A stretch of 64,000 nucleotides of DNA from Roseiarcus sp963772555 (lineage in GTDB: Bacteria; Pseudomonadota; Alphaproteobacteria; Rhizobiales; Beijerinckiaceae). This document shows positions 26,961 through 36,600 of this stretch, in pieces. Position 1 is the stretch's first letter. Each line of letters starts with the position of its first letter. The DNA lies in the NCBI GenBank assembly GCA_963772555.1, contig CAVYXQ010000023.1, positions 1 to 64,000 of the forward strand, read 5' to 3'. Position numbers and translations under genes: made by a program. Below the pieces are notes generated by a model. That model did not search any database. It saw nothing but the letters and a program-made list of their open reading frames with translations, and was not told the DNA's origin.

Positions 26961-28673
26961 ATGGCTGATTATCAATCGCTGCTCACGCGCGCCGTCGCGA
27001 ACCTGCCGAGCACGAGTACGGCCGCGACCCGGCAGGCCATCTACGACCGGGCGCGGAAGGCGTTGCTGACCCAGCTTAGGACGCTGCGTCCGCCTTTGCC
27101 GGAAAGCGACATTGAGCGTGAGGAGAAGGCGCTCGATCGCGCCATCGCAACCGTCGAAGCGAAATTCGGCTCGCAGGATGCGGTGGCGGCAGAGGCGGTG
27201 TCAGGCGCGCCTCAGCCGGCCGCGCAGGCTTCGGCTCACGCCCCCCGTGCAGCCGGCGCGCCAGCCGGAACGCCGAAGCCCGCGTCGTCGAGCTTGCCTC
27301 CGCGGCCTGCGCCGGCCCCAGCGCCCGGGGCGCCGGCCTTGGCGGCGCGCGCCTGGGCCCCAACCCCGCTGAAGGACGTTGCCCAGGAGGCAAAGCCGAC
27401 AGCGGCTCCGGCTCCGCCCAGGCCATCGCCAGACAGGCCCGCGCCGCAGGCGAGCGCGCCGCCGCTCCCGCTCAGAGCGCCTGGCAGACCCGTCGCAGCC
27501 GCGGCCAAAGCCACTGAAATGGCGCCGCCACTCCGAGCCGACAGGTCGCCGCAAGCGCCGGAATCCCGAGGGGGAGCCGCGCCGGCGATCGCAATCAAGA
27601 GTGCGATTTCCGCCGCCCCGGCCAATCTCGCCAATGTCATTCCGTCCGCTCAGGCGCCCGCTGAAGGCTCCGGAGCTCCAAATGTCGTCGCGAGCCGGAG
27701 CGAGAACGAGTCGGCGCTCGCGACGGCGCCCGAAGTGCCGGTCGAGGTGGACCGGCCGGGCTCTGTACGCGCCGACTCGGAGGGACTGCGTCCCCAAGCG
27801 CCGAGCGCCGTCGCAGAGAAGCGGAAAACCTGGCCGTGGCTTGCGCTCGCCGTCGTGCTCGGCGTCGTCCTCTCGGTCGCCGCGGCGGCGATCGTGATGC
27901 GTCAGAAGCCGCAGGACCTCGCCATCGCGCCGCCCGAGCCGCATGAGGAAGCCGCGCCCCCGCCGCCGGCCAAGATTGCCCAGCGGGCGCAACCCTCCCC
28001 GAGCGACGACAAAGGATCCGCGCCGGCGGCGAGCGAGCCGCAGAGCGCACAATCAGCCGCTCCGCCTGCTGCGCAAAGCCCGACGGGGCAGCCGCCCGCC
28101 AATGCCACGACCGAGACGCCGAGCGCCGGTCAGCTGCCGAGCGCGGCGCGTGCGGCGATGCTGATCGCCTCGGCCGACGATCCGCAGAAGCCGATCGTCA
28201 ACCTGGGATCGACGGTATGGTCGATGATTCCGCCGACTCCGGGTCAGCCGGCTACCGTCGCGGTGAAGGCGGATGCCGACATTCCCGACCTCAAGATGCA
28301 CGCGACTATGATCCTGAGGAAGAATACCGATCCGACGCTGCAGGCGACGCATACGATCGATCTGAAGTTTTCCTTTGCCGACGGCGCGCCGCTTACCGGG
28401 TTCAAGGATGTCGGCCTGCCGCAAATGCGCAAGCTCGACTCGACCGCGTCGGAGGCGCTGAGCAGCGTCAAGGTCAAAATCAGCGATGACTACTTCCTCA
28501 TCGCGCTCGCCAAGGGCGAACAGGATGTCGCACGCAACCTCGATCTGATGCAGACGCGCGCCTGGTTCGACTTTCCGCTGCTGCTCAACGATAGCCGTAT
28601 CGCCAAGCTCGTGTTTCAGAAGTCTGCGGACGGAGAGGCTATGCTCGAGAAGGCGTTCGAGGCCTGGAAGTGA
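26961..28673 (+). CDS. Membrane-anchored hypothetical protein with Pro/Ala-rich linkers
   Basis: 570 residues. N-terminal helical domain (residues about 1-75: LLTRAVANLPSTSTAATRQA, ERAIATVEAKF-like repeats), a long Ala/Pro-rich linker, one transmembrane helix at about 291-312 (WPWLALAVVLGVVLSVAAAA), a second Pro/Gln-rich linker, and a globular C-terminal domain from about 385 (TPGQPATVAVKADADIPDLK, HTIDLKFSFADGAPLTGFKD, ending LEKAFEAWK). Likely one-pass inner-membrane protein with the C-terminal domain in the periplasm. Similar proteins sit next to purA in related genomes (recollection, not checked). Function unknown. Confidence 0.75.
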   Translation: MADYQSLLTRAVANLPSTSTAATRQAIYDRARKALLTQLRTLRPPLPESDIEREEKALDRAIATVEAKFGSQDAVAAEAVSGAPQPAAQASAHAPRAAGAPAGTPKPASSSLPPRPAPAPAPGAPALAARAWAPTPLKDVAQEAKPTAAPAPPRPSPDRPAPQASAPPLPLRAPGRPVAAAAKATEMAPPLRADRSPQAPESRGGAAPAIAIKSAISAAPANLANVIPSAQAPAEGSGAPNVVASRSENESALATAPEVPVEVDRPGSVRADSEGLRPQAPSAVAEKRKTWPWLALAVVLGVVLSVAAAAIVMRQKPQDLAIAPPEPHEEAAPPPPAKIAQRAQPSPSDDKGSAPAASEPQSAQSAAPPAAQSPTGQPPANATTETPSAGQLPSAARAAMLIASADDPQKPIVNLGSTVWSMIPPTPGQPATVAVKADADIPDLKMHATMILRKNTDPTLQATHTIDLKFSFADGAPLTGFKDVGLPQMRKLDSTASEALSSVKVKISDDYFLIALAKGEQDVARNLDLMQTRAWFDFPLLLNDSRIAKLVFQKSADGEAMLEKAFEAWK

Positions 28674-28676
28674 GCG

Positions 28677-29645
28677 CTACCGAGCCTTCTCGTTGAACAC
28701 GCGCGTCGACACGAAGTAGCCGTCCTCGATCGCGCCGATCGCCACCGCTGTTCCAAAACATGCGGCCCAGGCCGGCCCTGCCGCCGCGCCCCCGTCGCGC
28801 ACCAGCAGCGGCTGCCCGCGCCGCAGCCGCGCCGCCTCGTTGCGATCGACTTGGAGCACGGGGAGCTCCGCGAGCCCCGCGTGCAACGGCAACAGGGCGC
28901 AAGCCATCAACTCCGCGTCGTCCGGCAGGCGGTCGAGCGGCACGGCCAAGTCGGCGAGGAAAGGGCCGACCCGCGTGCGCCTGAGTTCAACCACGTGCCC
29001 GTAGCAGCCCAGGACGCGACCGAGATCGCGCGCGATGGCCCGGATATAAGTCCCCTTGCCGCATTCGGCCTCGAGCACCGCCGAATGTGCGTCGGCGGAG
29101 ACCAGGGCGAGTCGATAGACCCGGATCGGTCGCGCTTCGATCGCGAAACTTTCGCCTCCGCGGGCGAGGTCATAGGCGCGTGCGCCTTCGATCTTGATCG
29201 CCGAATAGGTGGGCGGAACTTGCTGCACCAGGCCGACGAAGCCCGGCAATGCGGTTTCGATCTCGCTCGGCGCAGGACGCCTGTCCGAGCGGTGCAGTAT
29301 CGCGCCTTCGGCGTCGTCGGTCGCGCTTTCCTCGCCCCAGCGGACGCGGAAGCGGTAGGCCTTGGCGCCGTCCTGGATGATCGGCACCGTCTTGGTCGCT
29401 TCGCCCAGGGCCACCGGCAGCACCCCAGAGGCGAGCGGGTCGAGCGTCCCTGCATGGCCCGCCTTCTTCGCGTTGAACAAAAATTTGAGCCGGCCGACCG
29501 CCTGGGTCGACGTCACTCCGACCGGCTTATCCAGATTGATCCAGCCGTTGACTTCGACCCGGTTAGAACGCTTCTGCGCGCGCCTGTCCGCAAGGGCGCC
29601 CGGCGCTCCATCCCCTGGCGCCGGGGCGCGCTCTTCGCCGCTCAT
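28677..29645 (-). CDS. truB: tRNA pseudouridine-55 synthase
   Basis: 322 residues. TruB makes pseudouridine 55 in the T-loop of tRNAs. The catalytic Asp69 lies in KAGHAGTLDPLASGVLPVAL; NGWINLDKPVGVTSTQAV, QVPPTYSAIKIEGARAYDLA and CGKGTYIRAIARDLG are the other conserved segments, and a C-terminal PUA-like region follows. The first 30 residues are charged and not conserved. Its ATG overlaps the rbfA stop (ATGA), so it is the last gene of the rimP-nusA-ylxR-infB-rbfA-truB operon. Confidence 0.96.
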   Translation of the reverse strand: MSGEERAPAPGDGAPGALADRRAQKRSNRVEVNGWINLDKPVGVTSTQAVGRLKFLFNAKKAGHAGTLDPLASGVLPVALGEATKTVPIIQDGAKAYRFRVRWGEESATDDAEGAILHRSDRRPAPSEIETALPGFVGLVQQVPPTYSAIKIEGARAYDLARGGESFAIEARPIRVYRLALVSADAHSAVLEAECGKGTYIRAIARDLGRVLGCYGHVVELRRTRVGPFLADLAVPLDRLPDDAELMACALLPLHAGLAELPVLQVDRNEAARLRRGQPLLVRDGGAAAGPAWAACFGTAVAIGAIEDGYFVSTRVFNEKAR

Positions 29646-30055
29646 TGCTCTTCCTTGTCATCGGCCCCGCGAACAAGGTCGCGCGCCACTTGCGGCGTCT
29701 TGAGCAGCGCATCAATTCGAGCCTGGGCGTCGAACGAGGAATCAAGCGCAAATCGGAGATCGGGCGCGAATTTGATGTTGACCTTGCGCGCGACCAGGGC
29801 GCGAAGTTCCTTCTTGTGCCGGTTCAGCGCGTCGACGACCGCGATACCGCCTTCGCCGCCCAGCGGCATCACCGAAACGCTCGCGAGCCTGAGATCGGAG
29901 GACATCCGAATGGCTGGAATGGTCAGCGGATGTCGCTCGAATGTCTCGTCGATGATCTCGCCGCGCGCCAAAATCTCGGCGATGGCGTGACGGATGAGTT
30001 CGCCGACCCGCTCCGCGCGGTGCGTTGTCTGGGGCTTTGAAACGGAGCGGGGCAT
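29642..30055 (-). CDS. rbfA: Ribosome-binding factor A
   Basis: 137 residues from ATG 30055 (the frame is open 69 bases further, but family members start close to QTTHRAERVGELIRHAIAEI). KH-like domain protein for 30S maturation and 16S 5'-end processing. Conserved features: LIRHAIAEILARGEI at the N-terminus, DLRLASVSVMPLGGEG and VNIKFAPDLRFALDSSFDAQ near the C-terminus. It follows infB after 106 bases and overlaps truB by four bases. Confidence 0.95.
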   Translation of the reverse strand: MPRSVSKPQTTHRAERVGELIRHAIAEILARGEIIDETFERHPLTIPAIRMSSDLRLASVSVMPLGGEGGIAVVDALNRHKKELRALVARKVNIKFAPDLRFALDSSFDAQARIDALLKTPQVARDLVRGADDKEEQ

Positions 30056-30161
30056 CGAAATCACCGAGCGCGCAGCACGCGAAAAACCTTCTGGCGGGCG
30101 ACAACTCGACCCGGGTCTCGCCATGAACCGGGAAGCGCCGTCGTCGTCAGCTGAGTACGCG

Positions 30162-32784
30162 TCAGAGCGTGCGGCGGATCTCCTCGACGTTGTAGCACTC
30201 GATCACGTCGCCGGCGCGCATGTCCTGGTAGTTCTCGAACGCCATGCCGCATTCCTGACCGGCCTGCACCTGGCTCACCTCGTCCTTGAAGCGCTTGAGC
30301 GTCGACAGCTTGCCCTCGTGCACGACGACGTTGTCGCGGATGAGCCGCACATTCGCGCCGCGCTGCACAACGCCGTCGGTGACCCTGCACCCCGCCACTG
30401 CGCCGACTTTGGAGATGTGGAAGATCTCCAGAATCTGCGCGTTCCCGAGCATCGTCTCGCGGAGGGTGGGCGACAGCATCCCGGACAGCGCCGCCTTCAC
30501 GTCATCCACCAAGTTGTAGATGATGTTGTAATAGCGGATCTCGATCCCGGCCTGCTCGGCAAGGTCGCGCGCTTCCTTGTGGGCGCGCACGTTGAAGCCG
30601 AGGATGACGGCCTTCGAAGCCTCAGCCAGCGTCACGTCGGATTCGGTCACGCCGCCGACGCCGCCGTGAATGACCCTCGCGACGACCTCCTCGTTGCCGA
30701 GTTTCTCGACCGCAGCCGTGATCGCCTCGACTGAGCCCTGCACGTCGCCCTTGAGGACGATCGGCAGCTCCTTTCGGCCCGCGGCCTTGAGATTGCTCAT
30801 CATGTCGGAAAGCGAGGTACGCACGGCAGGGCCGCGCGCCGCCGCCTTCTCGCGCTTCTGGCGCTCACGATATTCGGTGATTTCCCTGGCGCGCGCTTCT
30901 GTCTCGACGACCGCGACGCGGTCGCCTGCTTCCGGCGCGCCGGAGAAGCCGAGCGCCTCGACCGGCGTCGACGGTCCGGCCGAACTCGAGCGTCTCGCCC
31001 TTGTCGTTGATCAGGGCGCGAACCCGGCCCCAATGGGATCCAGCGACGACGAGCTGACCGACGCGCAGCGTTCCCCGCTGCACGAGAACGGTCGCGACGG
31101 GACCGCGGCCGCGATCGAGCCGCGCCTCGATGACCGTACCTTCGGCGCTGCGCTCGGGGTCGGCGACGAGATCGAGCAACTCCGCCTGCAGCGCAATCGC
31201 CTCGAGCAGTTTGTCGAGGTTGGTTTGCTTGGTCGCCGAGACCTCGACCGCCAGAGTGTCGCCGCCGAACGCTTCGACCTGAACGTCGTGCTGCAGCAGT
31301 TCCTGCATCACCCGCTGAGGGTTGGCTTCCGGTTTGTCGATCTTGTTGATTGCGACGATGATTGGGGCCCTGGCCGCCTTGGCGTGGCGGATTGCCTCGA
31401 TCGTCTGCGGCATGACGCCGTCATCGGCCGCCACCACGAGAACCACGATATCGGTCACTTTTGCGCCCCGCGCGCGCATGGCGGTGAAGGCGGCGTGGCC
31501 CGGCGTATCAATGAAGGTGATCGTCTCGCCCCCTGGCGCTGCGACCTGATAGGCGCCGATGTGCTGGGTGATGCCGCCAGCCTCGCCCGCCACCACGTTG
31601 GCGTGGCGGATGGCGTCAAGCAGCGACGTCTTGCCGTGGTCGACGTGGCCCATGATGGTGACGATCGGCGGGCGCGGAACCGGCGCCCCCTCCTCGTCCG
31701 GCCGGTCGAAGAGACCCTCCTCGACGTCGGAATCGGCGACACGCTTGACCGAATGACCCATTTCCTCGGCGAGGAGCTGGGCCGTGTCCGCGTCGAGCAA
31801 ATCGGTCAGCGTGACCATCCGGCCCTGACGCATCAAGAGCTTGATGACGTCGACAGCCCGCTCGGACATCCGGCTCGCCAGCTCCTGGATGGTGATCGCC
31901 TCAGGCAGCACGATTTCGCGCGCAATCTTATCCTTGTGGTCCTGCGCCCCGTGGCCCTTCAGGCGTTGTGTCCGCCGGCGAAAGGACGCGACGGAGCGCA
32001 TGCGCTCCTCTTCGTTGGAAGTCGCATTGGCCACGGTGAGCCGGCCGCGACTACGCTGTTCAGAGCCGCGGGGTGGCCGCGGCGTCGGAACGAGCGCCTT
32101 CTGCGGCGCCATGGGAGTGAGGCCCGGCCGTCGAACAACGCGGGATTCCTCGTCGCCGGCCGGCCTGATCGCCGCAGCAGGCGCGCTCGACACCGGCTGC
32201 AACTTGCGCGGCGCCGACGGCGCAGGCGCAGGCTCGCCGCCCGCCAGGCGCCGGCGAGCCTCTTCCTCCGACTGGCGCTTGAAGGTGGCCTCTTGCGCGC
32301 GTCGGAGTTCTTCGTCGCGTTTTCGCGCCTCGGCGGCCTCGCGCTCAGCGCGCTCGCGGGCTTCGCGTTCGCGGCGCGCCTCGGCCTCGGCCTCCTGTCG
32401 GCGGCGATCTTCGTCCTCGTGCGCCCGGGCCTCGAGAAGCGCCCTGGCGCGCGCTTCACGCTGTTCGGCGGTGAGGGTCGGCAGCACAACGCCGGTCTTC
32501 GGCGGCGGCGGTGCGGTCGGCTTCGCCGGCGCCGCTGGAGCCGGCCTCGCCGAAGCGACCGAGAGGGTCGGCTTCGCCGGGGCGCCGGCGCCATGCGGGG
32601 CTGCGACGGGAGCGGTTTCGCCCGGGCCGAGGACGCGGCGTTTCACCTTTTCGACGAGAACGGCCTTGCTGCGCCCGTGCGAAAAGCTTTGCCGCACCGT
32701 GCCTTGTTCCACGGGGCGCTTCAGATGCAGGGTGGCCTTCGGCGTAGCGCCGACTGTTTTGTCGCTATTGTTCGTTTCGTTCAT
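30162..32784 (-). CDS. infB: Translation initiation factor IF-2, one-base frameshift
   Basis: About 873 residues across two frames. Frame one (32784 down to about 30985): N-terminal TVRQSFSHGRSKAVLVEKVK, a long coiled, Arg/Glu-rich domain, IF2_N, then the G domain with VTIMGHVDHGKTSLLDAIR (G1), DTPGH (G3) and NKID (G4). After LINDKGETLEF the frame is lost (reads GRTVDAGRGARLL). Frame two resumes as the family sequence AGPSTPVEALGFSGAPEAGD and runs to the normal end (YQDMRAGDVIECYNVEEI). The minus strand reads TTCGGCCGGA where TTCGCCGGA is expected, an extra G at 30980-30982. As infB is essential, an assembly insertion is the most likely cause; the cell's gene is presumably intact. Confidence 0.93.
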
Positions 32785-32786
32785 GC

Positions 32787-33503
32787 CTATCCCAATTCGC
32801 CTGGCCCTTCAGCCAATTCGTCCGGCCTGCCAAACGCCGCGGCGCCGTTGGCCGGGCGCGCCGCAGCTTTGTCACCAAGCGCGTCGTCCATTTCGCTCGC
32901 GCGATAAAGACGCAAACGCTCCGCCCTCGCGAGGAAGGCAGAACTCGCCGCTCCAGATTTGAGCGCAGCATGTATCACATTTGCCTTCCCCAATGCCAAA
33001 TCCAATTGGCTCGAAGAGAAGAGATTTATTCGTTCGATTGTTCCCGCGGCCTCGCCGAGTTTGACCCTGAGGCCCTGGTCCCGTTTGGCAGCTCCATCCG
33101 GGGCGCCGTCGCTCGCCTGAATCAACGCGGCGATGTCGCCCTTTTCGATCGTCGCGTCGACCTTGAACGCCCCCGTGACGACGAGCCCAGCCTTGTTGGC
33201 CATCGACAGCGACTGGAGCGCGTCACGCTCGAGAAGCGCGTCCGCGATCTCGGCAAGCGCAGCGGGAGCTTTCGCTTCGGCGCGGAAAGCGCGCGAAAAG
33301 GCGCCCTTCGCCGCAGCGCGCCTCACGGCCTCGGCGCTGAGCCGCGTCCAGACGCCGCGACCCGGCAGCTTGCGTCGGATGTCGGGAACGACCGAGCCGT
33401 CGTCGGCCAGAGCAAAGCGCAGCATCGCGTCCGGAGGGCTCTTGACCCCGGTTACAATGCAGGTCCGCTCCGACCCGCTCTCATCGGTCTTTCGAATCCG
33501 CAA
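32787..33503 (-). CDS. ylxR: YlxR-family RNA-binding protein (DUF448 plus L7Ae-like domain)
   Basis: About 238 residues. The N-terminal YlxR domain has ERTCIVTGVKSPPDAMLRFA and the basic RRKLPGRGVWTRLSAEAVRR; the second part (MANKAGLVVTGAFKVDATIE, then LDLALGKANVIHAALKSGAA) resembles an L7Ae-type fold, the usual two-domain arrangement in alphaproteobacteria. The start is uncertain: TTG 33503 has AGGGAAGA upstream and lies after the nusA stop, while ATG 33548 overlaps nusA with no good ribosome-binding site. Sits between nusA and infB, the standard place; 2 bases separate its stop from the infB start. Confidence 0.88.
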   Translation of the reverse strand: MRIRKTDESGSERTCIVTGVKSPPDAMLRFALADDGSVVPDIRRKLPGRGVWTRLSAEAVRRAAAKGAFSRAFRAEAKAPAALAEIADALLERDALQSLSMANKAGLVVTGAFKVDATIEKGDIAALIQASDGAPDGAAKRDQGLRVKLGEAAGTIERINLFSSSQLDLALGKANVIHAALKSGAASSAFLARAERLRLYRASEMDDALGDKAAARPANGAAAFGRPDELAEGPGELG

Positions 33504-33519
33504 GACTTTTCTTCCCTGG

Positions 33520-35106
33520 TCAGCCGCCGGCGTCCTCAGGCAGCTCATCCTGGGACGCGGGCACGGGCGCCTCGATCCAGCCGGCGCGGACGCGCGCGTC
33601 CAGAATCATGGCGTCGGCCTGCGACCGCGAGACGCCAAAGCCGCTGAGGAAGCCGGGCTTTGCCGAATCGCCGTCAGCCCAGCCGACAAGATCGTCGCTG
33701 GCGCAATCGGCCAGGTCCTCGATCGTCTTGACGCCGTTCTCGCCGAGCCCGACCAGCATCGGCGTGGTCAAGCCTTCGATCTCCTTCAATTCGTCGGCAA
33801 CGCCAAGGGCCTTGCGCTGATCGTCGAACTCGGCGTCGACCCGCGCGAGATGCGCCTGCGCGCGCGCCTGGATCTCGGCCGCCGTCTCAGCGTCGAAGCC
33901 TTCGATCGAACCGAGCTCGCGCAGGTCGACGTACGCGATCTCCTCGACTGTGCGAAAACCCTCCGAAGCCAGAAGCTGGGCGACTGTCTCGTCGACGTCG
34001 AGCGCCTCCATGAACGCGCTCGTGCGCTCGGAGAACTCCTTCTGGCGCCGCTCCGACTCCTCGGCCTCGGTCAGGATGTCGATGTCCCAGCCCGTGAGCT
34101 GCGAAGCGAGCCGGACGTTCTGACCGCGGCGGCCGATGGCGAGCGACAGCTGGTCGTCGGGCACGACGACCTCGATACGGGTCGAATCCTCATCGAGCAC
34201 GACCTTCATCACTTCCGCGGGTTGAAGAGCGTTGACGATGAAGGTTGCGGCGTCGGGCGACCACGGAATGATGTCGATCTTTTCGCCCTGCAGCTCGTTG
34301 ACCACCGCCTGCACGCGCGAGCCGCGCATGCCGACGCACGCGCCGACCGGATCGATCGAGGAATCGTTCGATGTCACCGCGATCTTGGCGCGCGAGCCGG
34401 GATCGCGGGCGACGGCCTTCACCTCGACAATGCCGTCGTAGATTTCCGGCACTTCCTGGGTGAAGAGCTTGGCGGTGAACTGCGGGTGCGTGCGCGACAG
34501 AAAGATTTGCGGCCCGCGGGTCTCCCGCCTGACGTCATAGACGTAAGCGCGGAGGCGGTCGCCGGGCCTGAACATTTCGCGCGGGATCAGTTCGTCGCGG
34601 CGGACCACCGCTTCCCCTCCGGCCCCGCCGAGGTCGACGACGACGTTGCCGTACTCCACGCGTTTCACCTGGCCGTTGATGATGTCGCCGATCCGATCCT
34701 TGAACACTTCATACTGCTTGTCGCGCTCGGCCTCGCGGATCTTCTGCACCAGCACCTGCTTGGAGGCCTGGGCCGGGATGCGGCCATAATCGAACGGCGG
34801 CAGCGCTTCGGCGATCCAGTCGCCGATCTGCGCGGAAGGGTTCTTCTTCTGCGCGTCGACCAGCGTGATCTGGGTCGCGTCGTTCTCGACCTGGTCGACG
34901 ACCAGCAGCAGCCGAGAGAAGCGGATTTCACCGGTCCGCGGATTGATTTCCGCGCGGACCTCGGTCTCCTGGCCGTAGCGCGAGCGCGCGGCCTTCTGCA
35001 TCGCGTCCTCCATCGAGGCGAGCACGATCGCGCGGTCGATCGATTTTTCGCGCGCGACCGCGTCGACGATCTGCAAAAGTTCAAGTCTGTTGGCGCTAAC
35101 GGCCAT
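33520..35106 (-). CDS. nusA: Transcription termination/antitermination factor NusA
   Basis: 528 residues. Order of domains: N-terminal RNA-polymerase-binding domain (LELLQIVDAVAREKSIDRAI), S1 domain (IINGQVKRVEYGNVVVDLGG), KH1 (VGACVGMRGSRVQAVVNELQ), KH2 (SLAIGRRGQNVRLASQLTGW), then two C-terminal helix-hairpin-helix repeats (LLASEGFRTVEEIAYVDLRE and a second set near residues 440-500). NusA controls pausing, termination and rRNA antitermination. Overlaps rimP by 11 bases. C-terminal repeats are present, as usual in alpha- and gammaproteobacteria. Confidence 0.97.
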   Translation of the reverse strand: MAVSANRLELLQIVDAVAREKSIDRAIVLASMEDAMQKAARSRYGQETEVRAEINPRTGEIRFSRLLLVVDQVENDATQITLVDAQKKNPSAQIGDWIAEALPPFDYGRIPAQASKQVLVQKIREAERDKQYEVFKDRIGDIINGQVKRVEYGNVVVDLGGAGGEAVVRRDELIPREMFRPGDRLRAYVYDVRRETRGPQIFLSRTHPQFTAKLFTQEVPEIYDGIVEVKAVARDPGSRAKIAVTSNDSSIDPVGACVGMRGSRVQAVVNELQGEKIDIIPWSPDAATFIVNALQPAEVMKVVLDEDSTRIEVVVPDDQLSLAIGRRGQNVRLASQLTGWDIDILTEAEESERRQKEFSERTSAFMEALDVDETVAQLLASEGFRTVEEIAYVDLRELGSIEGFDAETAAEIQARAQAHLARVDAEFDDQRKALGVADELKEIEGLTTPMLVGLGENGVKTIEDLADCASDDLVGWADGDSAKPGFLSGFGVSRSQADAMILDARVRAGWIEAPVPASQDELPEDAGG

Positions 35107-35824
35107 CGGGGTCTCCTTCTTGCGGCCCGTGCGGCTCGGGGGCCGCGCCGCGGGCCGCGGCTTTCCGGTTCGAATTGGCGTTGCGGCTCCGGGCCGCGGA
35201 GGCCGCGCTGCCGGCAGGACGCCGGACCTGCTTCTGCGCCGCCTTTTCCCGCCGCAGCGCGGCGCGAACGAGGTCGTCGGTCAGGACGAGCCGCGCCTCC
35301 GACATGGCCCGGATCGGCAGATCGACATGGCTTTCGCTCTTGTCGTCGGCGACGATGAGCACGCGCGCCGCAGGTCCGTCCGGACCGGGCGCGACCGCTT
35401 CGATGTGTCCGCGGAAGCGCTTGCGGCCGTTGATCGTAGAAGCCATTTCGATGCGCGCCTCATGGCCGACCGCCCGCTGAAAATCCGATTCGCGGACCAG
35501 CGGCCGGTCGATTCCCGGCGAGGAAACCTCGAGGCGGTAGGCATGCGTCATGATGTCCTCGACGTCGAAGACCGGAGAGAGCGCCACGCTGGCGCGCTCG
35601 CAGTCGTCGATCGACATCGCGCCGTCGGGGCGTTCGGCCATGATTTGCACGGTTGCGCCCGCCGCGGCGGAAATCTTCGCCCGGACGAGCCGCAGGCCGA
35701 GATCCCGCAGGACAGGCGCTGCGATGCGACCGACCCGGAGGCCGAGGCCGGCGTCCTCGATAAGACGCGGTTCGTCCAGTCCGTCGACGGACTTCACGGC
35801 GTCAATATGTCGCGCTTCGGCCAT
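35096..35824 (-). CDS. rimP: Ribosome maturation factor RimP
   Basis: 242 residues from ATG 35824 (AAAGGA five bases upstream; an upstream ATG at 35875 would lie inside the leader hairpin). RimP assists early 30S assembly. Conserved are LGLRLVRAKISAAAGATVQI, SIDDCERASVALSPVFDVED and AYRLEVSSPGIDRPLVRESD followed by RFRGHIEAV. The C-terminus carries a 60-residue Arg/Ala/Pro-rich extension (AQKQVRRPAGSAASAARSRN) that is lineage-specific. First gene of the operon. Confidence 0.95.
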   Translation of the reverse strand: MAEARHIDAVKSVDGLDEPRLIEDAGLGLRVGRIAAPVLRDLGLRLVRAKISAAAGATVQIMAERPDGAMSIDDCERASVALSPVFDVEDIMTHAYRLEVSSPGIDRPLVRESDFQRAVGHEARIEMASTINGRKRFRGHIEAVAPGPDGPAARVLIVADDKSESHVDLPIRAMSEARLVLTDDLVRAALRREKAAQKQVRRPAGSAASAARSRNANSNRKAAARGAAPEPHGPQEGDPDGR

Positions 35825-35840
35825 TGGTCCTTTCGGCAAT

Positions 35841-35873
35841 AAAAAAGAGCGGGTCCCGGCCGGGCCCACTCTC
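35841..35873 (-). terminator. Terminator-like hairpin in the rimP leader (possible attenuator)
   Basis: Reading the minus strand, GAGTGGG-CCCGG-CCGGG-ACCCGCTC folds into a GC-rich stem with one G-T pair and is followed at once by TTTTTT (35846-35841). The structure ends 17 bases before the rimP ATG, so it would stop transcription of the operon unless bypassed. A transcription attenuator in front of rimP-nusA is known in other bacteria, where NusA feeds back on its own operon; that this hairpin works the same way is inference. Confidence 0.65.
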
Positions 35874-36051
35874 AACCGCTCCCTTCATCCGTCCGACGAA
35901 GAGCTATGAGATGTCGTTGAGCGGCATATAGTACGGAACGCCGGTCCGCGCAAGGACTTCGCGCGATCCCGATGTCGCCGCTTTTGAACGCTTCGTCGGA
36001 AATGGGCGCCGTTCCGTAGTCCGCAAGACGTTACACGAGGAGCCGTCGACA

Positions 36052-36600
36052 TTGTCAGGTCAGGCCGAAGTGGAGGCCTTCGCCGCGCCGCTGCGGGAGA
36101 TCGCGCTGTCGCTGGCAAAAAAGCGTTTCTGGACGCTTCTGCGCGAACCCATGGCCCACCCGTCGGACGTCGCCAGGCAGGAAGCCATGGCGCGGGCCGC
36201 GGCGGCGGAAGTCGCGCGCCTCAACGAGCCCAGCCCCCGCATCGAATTGAACGGCCATTCCGCCAGCTCCCTCGTGCGCGCGATCGCGGAAGCCGGCAAT
36301 GTCGATCCGCCAGCGTTCGAGGGAATCAGAGGCCGGGCCCGGACGACGGCCTCGCAGGCCGCAACGCCGGAGCCGTCGCTCCCGCCCCTCGTCGATGCGA
36401 TGGTCGGCCAGTTGCGCCTTTCGGGCCGCCTCCAAAGAGGCAGTTTCATGCCTGAACGCACCAACAGGGCCAAGCAGCGGCAGCCGGGGTTAATCTTTGA
36501 GGCGGCGGAGGGACAGCGTCATCAAATGCTCGTCATAGTATCGGCTTTCGATCTTGAGCGCGCGCTGTTCCAGACCGAATTCGACGAACCCTGCCTTTAG
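36052..36600 (+). CDS. Hypothetical protein
   Basis: 182 residues from TTG 36052, supported by GAGGAG nine bases upstream. Codon usage in the first 140 codons is strongly GC-ending, as in real genes here. The product is helical and Ala-rich (MSGQAEVEAFAAPLREIALS, ARQEAMARAAAAEVARLNEP) with no signal or membrane segment. The last 37 codons lie on top of the convergent GNAT gene, an unusual 111-base overlap that may reflect a frameshift or a lost stop near 36480. Lies divergent from rimP. Family unknown. Confidence 0.45.
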   Translation: MSGQAEVEAFAAPLREIALSLAKKRFWTLLREPMAHPSDVARQEAMARAAAAEVARLNEPSPRIELNGHSASSLVRAIAEAGNVDPPAFEGIRGRARTTASQAATPEPSLPPLVDAMVGQLRLSGRLQRGSFMPERTNRAKQRQPGLIFEAAEGQRHQMLVIVSAFDLERALFQTEFDEPCL

